In this document: positions 1 through 7,400 of the stretch, in pieces
How the letters are laid out: every line of letters begins with the position of its first letter
Numbering within the stretch: the stretch's first letter is position 1
NCBI GenBank assembly: GCA_030431635.1
Contig: JAUIIL010000002.1
Location: forward strand, 1-64,000
DNA length: 64,000 bases
DNA from: Bacteriovoracia bacterium
Lineage (GTDB): Bacteria; Bdellovibrionota; Bacteriovoracia; Bacteriovoracales; Bacteriovoracaceae
Direction of reading: 5' to 3'
Notes under the pieces: generated by a model
Seen by the model: only the letters and a program-made list of their open reading frames with translations
Told to the model about the DNA's origin: nothing
Databases searched by the model: none
Made by a program: the position numbers and the translations under genes

Positions 1-2
1 TC

Positions 3-92
3 GTTTGCAGCGTGGGTTTAGATGAGCAAACTATAAAACGGTACGTTGAATACCAGGGGCGCCAGGATGAAGGGGAGCTCATCGAGCTCTAA
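3..92 (+). CDS. IS200/IS605-family transposase, C-terminal end (partial)
   Basis: Only the last 29 codons are inside the window; the 5' part lies upstream of base 1. The residues VGLDEQTIKRYVEYQG resemble the C-terminal helix of Y1 (HUH) single-strand transposases of the IS200/IS605 family, which often reads VG-x-(D/N)E-x-x-I-x-x-Y-x-x-x-Q. The stop is followed 9 bases later by a perfect GC-rich palindrome at 102-119, as expected for the subterminal hairpin such transposases recognise. The catalytic HUH and Tyr residues are not visible, so activity cannot be judged. A REP-associated tyrosine transposase is the alternative. Confidence 0.6.
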   Translation, partial: VCSVGLDEQTIKRYVEYQGRQDEGELIEL

Positions 93-101
93 CGGTAAGG
101 G

Positions 102-119
102 CCCCGGGCATGCCCGGGG
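102..119. repeat. GC-rich perfect palindrome, likely IS200/IS605 right-end hairpin
   Basis: The 18 bases CCCCGGGCATGCCCGGGG are a perfect palindrome, strikingly GC-rich in an AT-rich window. They lie between the transposase-like stop codon and the next gene. IS200/IS605 elements end in such a hairpin close to the cleavage site, so the element boundary is probably within about 20 bases downstream. The hairpin could also act as a transcription terminator stem, but no T-run follows. Confidence 0.6.
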
Positions 120-125
120 GAATCT

Positions 126-866
126 ATGATGTTGTTTAAACTTTTTTATTTATTAAAAGCACCTAAAGAATTTGATAAGCTGTTACTCGCTTCTGTGAAC
201 TCTTCTTGTTATAAAGAGTTTTGTTTAAAAGTCTATGGCGAGGATTTTTCGCAGTTTAATATTGTTGATGAAGAGTCTTTTTCTTTTTTCTTGAAAACGT
301 TAGAAAAAATAAAGGTAAGGTCTGCTCTCGATCTTGGTTGTGGTAATGGAGTATTAACAACCTATCTGGCCCAAAAACTAGACTGTCATATAACAGGAGT
401 TGATTTCTCTCCCCAAATAACAGTTTTTAATCAAAATAAATCAAATAAGAAGAACTCTTTTCAAAGAGGAGTACTTGAATTTTACTCCTCCAAAGAGATA
501 TTTGATCTTATCTATTCACTTGATGGTCTTTATTCGATTAAAAAAAAGAAGAGCTTTTTTACAAAAATAAAAAAAATGCTCTCGCCTAATGGAATGTTCC
601 TTTTTTTTCAAACAGAAGTTTCAGGAGCCAGAGGCCAGATAATAGATGCTTTAAAGGAAACAGGGTTCAAAGTTGAGCAAAAAGATTTTTCTTTCAATGA
701 GCAAAGGCTATGGGAGAGGGTTCTTAAAATTGGTAAAGAAATGGAAGGGGATTTTAAAAAAGAAGGAAATCTCTCTCTCCTTCACACACGGATGGCGGAG
801 GCGAAAAGAAGTCTTTATTTTTACCAGCAAAACCTTGCTTCAAGACACTTATTTATCGCTCGATAG
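126..866 (+). CDS. Class I SAM-dependent methyltransferase
   Basis: The protein has 246 residues. The SAM-binding motif I LDLGCGNG lies at about residues 68-75, followed by an acidic residue ending strand 2 in GVDFSP and a later FDLIYSLDGLYSI stretch typical of motif II/post-I. This is the Rossmann core of a class I methyltransferase; the substrate cannot be told, and the C-terminal third is not recognised. Two ATGs (126, 129) are possible. The only purine-rich tract upstream is the GGGGG that belongs to the IS-end palindrome, so insertion may have replaced the native leader. The gene is monocistronic in appearance. Confidence 0.8.
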   Translation: MMLFKLFYLLKAPKEFDKLLLASVNSSCYKEFCLKVYGEDFSQFNIVDEESFSFFLKTLEKIKVRSALDLGCGNGVLTTYLAQKLDCHITGVDFSPQITVFNQNKSNKKNSFQRGVLEFYSSKEIFDLIYSLDGLYSIKKKKSFFTKIKKMLSPNGMFLFFQTEVSGARGQIIDALKETGFKVEQKDFSFNEQRLWERVLKIGKEMEGDFKKEGNLSLLHTRMAEAKRSLYFYQQNLASRHLFIAR

Positions 867-882
867 TTTTACTTAAGTAAAA
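867..882 (+). terminator. AT-rich palindrome after methyltransferase gene, possible weak terminator
   Basis: TTTTACTTAAGTAAAA is a perfect 16-base palindrome directly after the stop codon, followed by a T-rich stretch. The stem is AT-rich and would be weak, so termination is only a possibility. Confidence 0.25.
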
Positions 883-938
883 GTTTCTTAACTCTCTTTT
901 TATTAAGATGAAAAGACGAATTAATCGATAAGGCTTTT

Positions 939-1553
939 ATGCTTTATAAGAAAGATTTTTTCATAAAAGTGTTGTTCAGTGTTTGGTTTTTTGGAATTGG
1001 AGTTGGATTATATCAATTATGGTCTTATATGAATACACCTGGAGAATTAGGAGAAATTCCTTATTTCTGGCCAGAGAGTTCTCAAATTGAATTTCAGGAC
1101 AAAGCTAAACTAGTGATATTTGTTCATCCTCACTGTCCATGCAGTAGGGCAAGCTTAAACGAACTTTCAAGAATTCTTCCCCATAATCAAGAAAAAATAG
1201 ACGTACATATTATTTTTTATCATCCTTCGAAATTTGATTTGAATTGGGTACATTCTGACTTATGGGAGATCGCTAAAACTTTTCCTAAAACAACATTGCA
1301 TATAGATTCTAAATCTCATGAAATAAAAACCTTTTCACCAAAAACATCAGGACAAGTGTACCTCTTTAGCAGAGATAAAGAGTTACTTTATGTTGGAGGA
1401 ATTACTAATTCGAGAGGGCATGAGGGAACAAGTATAGGCAAAGACGCAATTATTAATTGGTTAAAAGAGGGAAAAAAACCACCTCAGAAATCTTTTGTAT
1501 TTGGATGCAGTTTATTTCATTCAGGAGAAAAAGAGATACTGGAAAAAAGTTAA
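939..1553 (+). CDS. RedB-like thioredoxin-fold membrane-anchored protein
   Basis: The protein has 204 residues: an N-terminal membrane anchor (about residues 8-27), then a periplasmic domain beginning with the strand KLVIFVHPHCPCSRAS. The CPC pair (Cys66, Cys68) sits where thioredoxin-fold proteins carry CxxC, and the arrangement matches proteins annotated RedB. The later VYLFSRDKELLYVGGIT and RGHEG stretches fit the second half of that fold. It ends 4 bases before a hybrid histidine kinase, and the two are probably co-transcribed, suggesting redox or metal sensing at the membrane. AAGG at 930-933 can serve as ribosome binding site. The biochemical role is not established here. Confidence 0.7.
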   Translation: MLYKKDFFIKVLFSVWFFGIGVGLYQLWSYMNTPGELGEIPYFWPESSQIEFQDKAKLVIFVHPHCPCSRASLNELSRILPHNQEKIDVHIIFYHPSKFDLNWVHSDLWEIAKTFPKTTLHIDSKSHEIKTFSPKTSGQVYLFSRDKELLYVGGITNSRGHEGTSIGKDAIINWLKEGKKPPQKSFVFGCSLFHSGEKEILEKS

Positions 1554-1557
1554 CGAG

Positions 1558-3366
1558 ATGGGACAATTGGAGAAAGAAAAACAGATTCAAGACTTTATAG
1601 AAAGAGAACAAAAAATTGTTTCTCAAAATGCTGATCGTTCTTTTCGATATCTGTTGATGATAGAATGGGTATTTGGAATTGTTACGGCTCTTTTTATTTC
1701 TCCAAAAACTTGGTCTGGACAGATGAGTGAAGTTCATCTTCACTTATGGTCCTCTATTCTTCTTGGAGGAATCATTGTTTCATTTCCTATTATCCTGACC
1801 TATATAAGACCAGGAAGTAAAGCTTCCATGTATGCCATATCATCAGGACAAATGCTCTTTGGAGCTCTTCTTATTCATTTAATGGGAGGGCGTATTGAAG
1901 CCCATTTTTATATTTTTGGAACCCTTGCTTTTCTTGCAACCTATAGGAGATGGGATGTTCTTATTCCCGCAACTGTTATTATTGCGATTGATCATATCAT
2001 TAGAGGCATCTATTGGCCTCAATCAGTTTATGGAGTCTTGACTGGCCAAGAGTGGAGATTTTTAGAGCATGCTGCTTGGGTTTTATTTGAAGATGCTTTT
2101 CTTGTTGTTTCAATCATTCAGGGCCAGAAAGACATGAGAAGAATTGCAACAACATCAATTGAATTGAAAGATTTACAGCAAGGACTTCAAAGAAAAGTAG
2201 AAGAGAGAACTTCAGAATATCTTAAAGCAAAAGAAGTTGCAGAAGAAGCTCTTGAAGTGAAAGCAAAATTTTTGGCCAATATGAGTCACGAGATAAGAAC
2301 TCCGATGAACGCAGTTCTTTCATGTACAAGTCTTTTGCAAGATAATTTAAAAAACTCAGAGAATATTGAACTAGTTTCTATTCTTAAAAAATCAGGTGAT
2401 AATCTTTTAAACATCATTGATGATATCCTTGATTTTTCTAAAATGGAGGCTGGTGTATTAAAGTTAGAATTTAAAAGAATAGATATAGAAGAAATTGTAA
2501 AAGATGTCTTTCATCTCATGTCTGGGAAAGCTTCTCTTTTAGGAATTAATATCAATTACAAAAATACTTCATCCTCTATTCCGCTTTTAATGGGAGATGA
2601 ATATCGCTTAAAGCAAGTCCTTATAAATTTAGTTAATAATGCCTTAAAGTTTTCTTCTAAAAAGGTAGATATTCTTTATGAAAGTAAAAAAATCAATGGC
2701 TTTTTTGAAGTAAGTATTTCTGTTATTGATGATGGAATTGGAATATCAAATAAAAATCAAGAGGTTTTATTTAAAGAATTTAGTCAGGTTGATGCTTCTA
2801 CGACAAGGAAATTTGGAGGAACAGGGCTAGGGCTTTCCATTTGTAAAGGAATTGTTGATACGATGGGTGGAGAAATAGGTCTACAGAGTGAAGAAGGAAA
2901 AGGGGCTTGTTTTTATTTCAAAGTTAAATTGAAACCAGCTCCAATAAATGAAAGTTTAAAAGAACCAGAGACAAGTTTAATCGATGAAAATTTTGCTCAA
3001 AAACACCCTCTAAAAATCTTATTGGCCGAAGATAATCAAGTGAATCAAGTAGTTGCAAAAAAACTACTATCCAAACTTGGCTACCAAATTGATATAGTCA
3101 ATAATGGAAAAGAAGCCATCGAGAAAATAGAAGAACTTCATTACGATGTCATTTTAATGGATCAGCACATGCCAGAAATGGACGGAGTTGAAGCTACTAT
3201 TGCAATTAGAAAGAAAAAAATTAAACAACCTTATATTATAGCTGTTACAGCGAGTGTTCTTGAAGAAGATAAACAAAAATGTTTTCAAGCAGGTATGGAT
3301 CATTTTATTGAAAAACCAATTAAACTAAACTATTTAGCAAAAATATTAAACTCCTTGAACTCTTAG
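1558..3366 (+). CDS. Hybrid sensor histidine kinase with membrane N-terminus and C-terminal receiver
   Basis: The protein has 602 residues from the ATG at 1558. That start is chosen because an earlier one at 1495 would overlap the redB-like gene by about 60 bases. Order: five or six hydrophobic segments (about 28-190), a coiled-coil linker, HisKA with SHEIRTP (phosphorylated His about 244), HATPase_c with NLVNNALKFS, DDGIGI and GGTGLGLSI, then a receiver domain with KILLAEDN and phosphoacceptor Asp about 535 in LMDQHMPEMDG. This is a complete phosphorelay kinase of inner-membrane type. Its downstream partner is not evident, and the adjacent RedB-like protein is the best candidate for an input component. 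Confidence 0.9.
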   Translation: MGQLEKEKQIQDFIEREQKIVSQNADRSFRYLLMIEWVFGIVTALFISPKTWSGQMSEVHLHLWSSILLGGIIVSFPIILTYIRPGSKASMYAISSGQMLFGALLIHLMGGRIEAHFYIFGTLAFLATYRRWDVLIPATVIIAIDHIIRGIYWPQSVYGVLTGQEWRFLEHAAWVLFEDAFLVVSIIQGQKDMRRIATTSIELKDLQQGLQRKVEERTSEYLKAKEVAEEALEVKAKFLANMSHEIRTPMNAVLSCTSLLQDNLKNSENIELVSILKKSGDNLLNIIDDILDFSKMEAGVLKLEFKRIDIEEIVKDVFHLMSGKASLLGININYKNTSSSIPLLMGDEYRLKQVLINLVNNALKFSSKKVDILYESKKINGFFEVSISVIDDGIGISNKNQEVLFKEFSQVDASTTRKFGGTGLGLSICKGIVDTMGGEIGLQSEEGKGACFYFKVKLKPAPINESLKEPETSLIDENFAQKHPLKILLAEDNQVNQVVAKKLLSKLGYQIDIVNNGKEAIEKIEELHYDVILMDQHMPEMDGVEATIAIRKKKIKQPYIIAVTASVLEEDKQKCFQAGMDHFIEKPIKLNYLAKILNSLNS

Positions 3367-3415
3367 CCAAAAAAATGAATAATTAAAGAAGAAGACTTTG
3401 ACTCTGGAGTACTCG

Positions 3416-3838
3416 ATGAAATTAATTATTGCTTCTGATCACGCAGCCTTTCAAGAAAAAGAATCTCTTAAAAAATACTTAGAAGATAAAGCTTATGAAG
3501 TGAAAGACTTAGGCACAAACTCTGAACAGAGTACACACTATCCACTTTATGCTCACAAGCTTTCGCAAGAAGTTTTAAACGAGAAAAACTCTATGGGAAT
3601 CCTTTTATGTGGTTCAGGGATTGGTGTTTCAATGGTGGCCAATAGAACAAAAGGGATTAGAGCGGCGTTATGTCGGAGTGAATGGGACGCGAGGATGTCT
3701 AGACTCCATAACGATGCAAATGTCATCTGTTTAGGAGGAAGAGTTTCTAGTCTTGAAGAAATGAAGAAAATGATAGATGTTTTTCTCTCTACAGAGTTTG
3801 AGGGAGGAAGACACCAGATGAGAATTGATTTATTTTAA
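3416..3838 (+). CDS. rpiB: Ribose-5-phosphate isomerase B (RpiB/LacAB family)
   Basis: The protein has 140 residues from ATG 3416, preceded at proper spacing by GGAG; an upstream in-frame ATG at 3398 lacks this. RpiB interconverts ribose 5-phosphate and ribulose 5-phosphate in the pentose phosphate pathway. Visible family signatures are the phosphate-binding IIASDHAAF near the N-terminus, the catalytic cysteine in LLCGSGIG, HNDANVICLGGR, and the closing EGGRHQMRID. Length is normal for the family (about 140-150). Its 3' end overlaps by 9 bases the 3' end of the convergent exported-protein gene. Confidence 0.93.
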   Translation: MKLIIASDHAAFQEKESLKKYLEDKAYEVKDLGTNSEQSTHYPLYAHKLSQEVLNEKNSMGILLCGSGIGVSMVANRTKGIRAALCRSEWDARMSRLHNDANVICLGGRVSSLEEMKKMIDVFLSTEFEGGRHQMRIDLF

Positions 3839-5419
3839 TTTTTTAGAACCACTTACTTTATAGCGTCTTGAAATAGTCTCAAACAAAGACGCTTCATTGT
3901 CTTTATTTATCTCAGCTTCTTCTTGGGCCATTTGTGAAAACTCAACCACATCAATGTTACCAGTCTTTTCTTCTTTTTTCTTTTGTAAACCAAAGTTAGC
4001 AAAAGGATTTGAAGCTCCACTTCCAGATGGTGAGTTCTGTTTTCTTTGAGCAGTTCCAGGAGCAAATGTTAATGTTGTTATATTTGAGGCTTCATTTGTC
4101 TTCTTCTTTATATCCCCTGAACTTAATTGAGGAGCTCCTCCACCAGAAGAGAGTTTCGCGATGGCCGAAGCCGAGTGAGGAAGAGAGGCTCCAAAAGCTG
4201 AGAGCTTAGGAGGAAGACCCATTTTACTGAGAGTCAGAGCATCTTCTTTTTGTTCAGGAGATAAATCAACAGTGGGAATATCCTCAGGATCTTTTAAACC
4301 TTTTTGAGCAATGGCGCTCCAAGATTTTGCCTGGTTATCAATTGCTCCTCCATTGTAGACGCCATCAAAAAGAGTTGAAGTATTTCCAAGGTTGTTAACA
4401 ATATTAGGATCAAGACCTAGCGTTCTGGTTTGAATAGCAATTTGCTCATCAAGGCAAGAGTTATTTGTTTTACAGGTACAGTTTGGATCGGCCTTAAGAT
4501 TTGAATCAACACATATCATTGCTGTTTGTGGATTTGTTCTAGTCTTCATTTCTTCTGTTATACAATACTTAAGATAGTTGCTGGCATCATAGCTATAAGA
4601 GGTTTCTTCAGAGCAAAAACAATGGGTTTGTGTATGAGGATTACAATCTCCCTTGCCTGGCATTTTATCAATAACTCCTTGAACATATTTGGCATAGCTT
4701 TGATGTCTAACAACTTTTTCACGATAAAAAGCAGCCAGAACTGTTGAAGCCGCGAGTTTGGCGTAAAGACCAAACGTTGGTCTAAAATTGGCCATATTAA
4801 GAAGAATATATCCAGTGTAACAAGCTGATGAAGCTGCAAAGCCAGCGGTTTGAACTTTAGCAGCTTTAGAGCGCTGTTTATGAATACTTTTTAACTGGTA
4901 AAGAGACTCTGTTTGAGCGTAAGCCCCTTCAAGACTAGGGGAGTTCAAATTGACTGATGATTGCATCATTGCGTTTCCAACAAGCTCTGTCCCAATAGGA
5001 ATCACTGAACACCAGTCTTCTAAATCTTTACCCGGTTTTGAGTCTTTACCAACTTTAATATCTTTTACTCCTTCAGCACTTTTACCCTCTTTAAGGACAA
5101 ATTTACTTGTAGGGAGTTTGCCTCCAGCAAGAGATTTGGCACCAAAGAAGCTGGTATAAAGACCAGAAATTGCCCGTGCTACATTTTCATCAATTCCCCA
5201 AACAGTTGAGACTTCGGCACTAGAGAGAGCTTCGTCACAGTTGTGAGCTCCTTTTTTACTGCATTCTGTATAAAGGGTATCTTGGGCCTTGCCTTGATGG
5301 ACATAGTTTTGGGCTTCATAGGCTTCTTTATCAGAGAGTTTATTATTAATAGTTTCAAAGGCTTCTTCTTGGCAGAAGAGCATTGTTGAAGCAAGAAGAA
5401 TAAATAATTGTACTTTCAT
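3830..5419 (-). CDS. Large exported protein of unknown function
   Basis: The protein has 529 residues and starts with a signal peptide (MKVQLFILLASTMLFC, possible cleavage just after). No known domain is recognised. The middle has a hydrophobic alanine-rich stretch (about 185-230) and a cysteine-rich patch with CFC and CTC pairs (about 255-320). The C-terminal third is low-complexity, rich in Ser, Gly, Pro and Lys. The cysteines suggest a disulfide-bonded periplasmic or surface protein. The gene stands alone, with its own promoter region shared divergently with the DtxR-like gene, and overlaps rpiB at the 3' end. Confidence 0.6.
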   Translation of the reverse strand: MKVQLFILLASTMLFCQEEAFETINNKLSDKEAYEAQNYVHQGKAQDTLYTECSKKGAHNCDEALSSAEVSTVWGIDENVARAISGLYTSFFGAKSLAGGKLPTSKFVLKEGKSAEGVKDIKVGKDSKPGKDLEDWCSVIPIGTELVGNAMMQSSVNLNSPSLEGAYAQTESLYQLKSIHKQRSKAAKVQTAGFAASSACYTGYILLNMANFRPTFGLYAKLAASTVLAAFYREKVVRHQSYAKYVQGVIDKMPGKGDCNPHTQTHCFCSEETSYSYDASNYLKYCITEEMKTRTNPQTAMICVDSNLKADPNCTCKTNNSCLDEQIAIQTRTLGLDPNIVNNLGNTSTLFDGVYNGGAIDNQAKSWSAIAQKGLKDPEDIPTVDLSPEQKEDALTLSKMGLPPKLSAFGASLPHSASAIAKLSSGGGAPQLSSGDIKKKTNEASNITTLTFAPGTAQRKQNSPSGSGASNPFANFGLQKKKEEKTGNIDVVEFSQMAQEEAEINKDNEASLFETISRRYKVSGSKKLK

Positions 5420-5486
5420 AGCTAAACCCTTTAAAAGACTACTTTTTGTATTTTAGCATAAACATAGACACTCTGAGTTGAGGTAA

Positions 5487-5500
5487 AAATGAATTCATTT
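5487..5500. promoter_or_regulatory. 14-bp palindrome in divergent promoter region
   Basis: AAATGAATTCATTT is a perfect palindrome in the 197-base gap between the divergent exported-protein gene and the DtxR/MntR-like regulator. Metal-dependent repressors bind AT-rich palindromes, so an autoregulatory operator is possible but unproven. A TATAAT at 5607-5612 lies only 5 bases from the regulator start codon, so a leaderless transcript is conceivable. Confidence 0.3.
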
Positions 5501-5616
5501 GAAATAGAGTAAAATCAACAACTTAGGTAGGTTATAGATAAAATTGATAGTAAAAAAGGCGTCAAGGAAAAATGGCGATTTGACCAAAAGCTTCAATAAT
5601 ACTACTTATAATAATT

Positions 5617-6141
5617 ATGCCAGATGGAAAAAAATCAATTCAACACACTCATGACCATGATTTAACTCACTCAATGGTTCATTACTTGTTAACAATCCAT
5701 AAACTTAAAGAGAGTAATGGTTATGCTCGTGTGACTGATATTGCGAAAGAGATGAGTTTAACCAAGGGAAGCGTCTCAACAGCAGTAAATAACTTGAAAA
5801 AAAGAGACTTGGTTGTTGAAGATGAAAGTAAGTTTCTCTCTCTGTCTTCTTCAGGCCATGAAGAAGTTCATAATATTCTCTCATCTCGCACTCTTCTTTA
5901 TTATTTTCTAAAAGATTTTCTAGGAGTTAGTGAAGAAGCTGCTCATAAAGACTCTTGTTTAATGGAGCATTTGTTAAGTGAGGAGACTAGAGATCGTTTT
6001 TTCTCTTTTATGAAAGTTATGTCTAAAGATCCGAGTAAAGTTGAAATTGAAACAACCCTAGATCTGACTCAATATTCTAATCCTGAAGAGTTTCTTCATG
6101 ATCAAAAAGGTGATTCTTACTTAAAACCTGATCATGAATGA
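5617..6141 (+). CDS. DtxR/MntR-family metal-dependent transcriptional regulator
   Basis: The protein has 174 residues. Residues about 22-75 form a winged helix-turn-helix (VTDIAKEMSLTKGSVSTAVNNLKKRDLV), followed by a dimerisation/metal domain whose RTLLYYFLKDFLGVSEEAAHKD and LMEHLLSEETRDR match the DtxR second domain. The His-rich N-terminus (HTHDHD) is unusual and may add metal ligands. No Shine-Dalgarno is seen before ATG 5617. The gene overlaps the transporter by 8 bases, so it probably controls that transporter in response to Mn, Fe or a similar metal. Which metal cannot be decided. Confidence 0.8.
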   Translation: MPDGKKSIQHTHDHDLTHSMVHYLLTIHKLKESNGYARVTDIAKEMSLTKGSVSTAVNNLKKRDLVVEDESKFLSLSSSGHEEVHNILSSRTLLYYFLKDFLGVSEEAAHKDSCLMEHLLSEETRDRFFSFMKVMSKDPSKVEIETTLDLTQYSNPEEFLHDQKGDSYLKPDHE

Positions 6142-7357
6142 ACTAATATCTTATTTTAAATCGCAAGATAGAAATAAGAGAAAAGCAATTATCAACATTT
6201 TCATTAGTTATTGCCTTATTCTCTTTACCTATCCTTTTTTTAGAGTGGCTTCAACAACACTCTTTTTTGATACATATGGAGCAAAATTCTCTCCACATGC
6301 ATGGGTTAGTTCCATTTTACTTATTTCAGGTACGATTTTTATTTTTAATAGAACTCTTAAAAAATATGGAGTGCATAAACTCTTTCAATTTTTTTCTTTA
6401 ATTGTTATGGCTTTATTTCTTTTGGCTTCATTTTCATATCAATTGTTTCATTTTAAACAGCTTGGTTTTTTTCTTTTTGTTCTTAAAGAAGCCTATATTG
6501 TTATTGTTGTTCATCTCATCATTGGTTATTGCAATAATTTTTTCTCTGAAAAAGAGGTAAAACTTCTCTATGGTCCATTGGGGGGATTTTCCTCACTGGC
6601 AGCTTCTGTGGGAGGGTTTGTGACAGCGAATCTTTCTCGCTTGATTGGAGTTGAAAATATTTTCTATCCTGGCATTTTCTTTTTTCTTATCAGTATTTAT
6701 TTTTTTAAACAAACGCCTATTATGGGACAAAAAAAATCTGAAGAAAGTGAAAAAAGAAATCCTCTTGCGGCCATCTCGGACATAAAAGAATATGCTCTAC
6801 TTATTGCACTTATTATCGCTATTTCACAATTCATTATTACCATCGTAGAAATGAAGTTTAATTTAAGCTTTGAGACCCTTGTTCCAAATTCTGAACAGAG
6901 ATCTGAAAAACTGGGGTATATTTACTCGATTATTAATATTGTTTCTGTCGTTGTTCAGTTTGTTGTGATCCCTTTTGTTGCTACTAGATTTAGCAATAAA
7001 GCGATATGTTACTTTATTCCACTTTTTTATCTTCTCTCTTATGTTACCGGGATTGGAATGGGAGTAGGAATGGTTTATGCAGTAGCAGGAACCTTCATTC
7101 TTTTTAAAGGAATTGATTACTCTCTCTTTGCTATTGCTAAAGAAGTTTTGTACCAAAAACTCAATTCAATGCAGAAGTATGGAGCTAAATATATAGCGGA
7201 TATGTTTTCCTATAGAACATCAAAAGCAGTTATCTCGATTTTTCTAATCGGGTTTCAGTCACCAGATTTGCTCAACGTGTTAGTCTACAGCTTTTTAATA
7301 GCTTGGATGATTTGTCTTTATCTTATTTTTTACTTTCAGCGTAAGTACTTTCAATAA
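6134..7357 (+). CDS. Npt1/TLC-like (ATP/ADP translocase-related) multi-spanning transporter
   Basis: The protein has 407 residues with about 10-12 hydrophobic segments. The stretches EKEVKLLYGPLGGFSSLAASVGGF and KYGAKYIADMFSYRTSKAV resemble conserved segments of MFS-like proteins related to the Npt1/TLC nucleotide transporter family, found in obligate intracellular bacteria and also in free-living ones with unknown substrates. Translationally coupled (8-base overlap) to the DtxR-like regulator, so a metal or metal-linked substrate is as plausible as nucleotides. It is shorter than classical ATP/ADP translocases (about 500 residues). Membrane location is certain; substrate is unknown. Confidence 0.6.
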   Translation: MNELISYFKSQDRNKRKAIINIFISYCLILFTYPFFRVASTTLFFDTYGAKFSPHAWVSSILLISGTIFIFNRTLKKYGVHKLFQFFSLIVMALFLLASFSYQLFHFKQLGFFLFVLKEAYIVIVVHLIIGYCNNFFSEKEVKLLYGPLGGFSSLAASVGGFVTANLSRLIGVENIFYPGIFFFLISIYFFKQTPIMGQKKSEESEKRNPLAAISDIKEYALLIALIIAISQFIITIVEMKFNLSFETLVPNSEQRSEKLGYIYSIINIVSVVVQFVVIPFVATRFSNKAICYFIPLFYLLSYVTGIGMGVGMVYAVAGTFILFKGIDYSLFAIAKEVLYQKLNSMQKYGAKYIADMFSYRTSKAVISIFLIGFQSPDLLNVLVYSFLIAWMICLYLIFYFQRKYFQ

Positions 7358-7376
7358 ATACTATCAGTGTTATAAT
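7349..7376 (+). promoter_or_regulatory. Possible sigma70 promoter for M3 peptidase gene
   Basis: A perfect TATAAT (7371-7376) lies 25 bases upstream of ATG 7401, with a poor -35 (TTTCAA, 7349-7354) at 16-base spacing. AGAGGT at 7391-7396 serves as the ribosome binding site. Confidence 0.35.
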
Positions 7377-7400
7377 GATCTCTTAAAGTGAGAGGTAGAA

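Noticed and set aside
1495-1557. Earlier start (ATG 1495) for the hybrid kinase
   Set aside because: It overlaps the RedB-like gene by about 60 bases in another frame, and those 21 residues have no family similarity; ATG 1558 follows the RedB stop closely.
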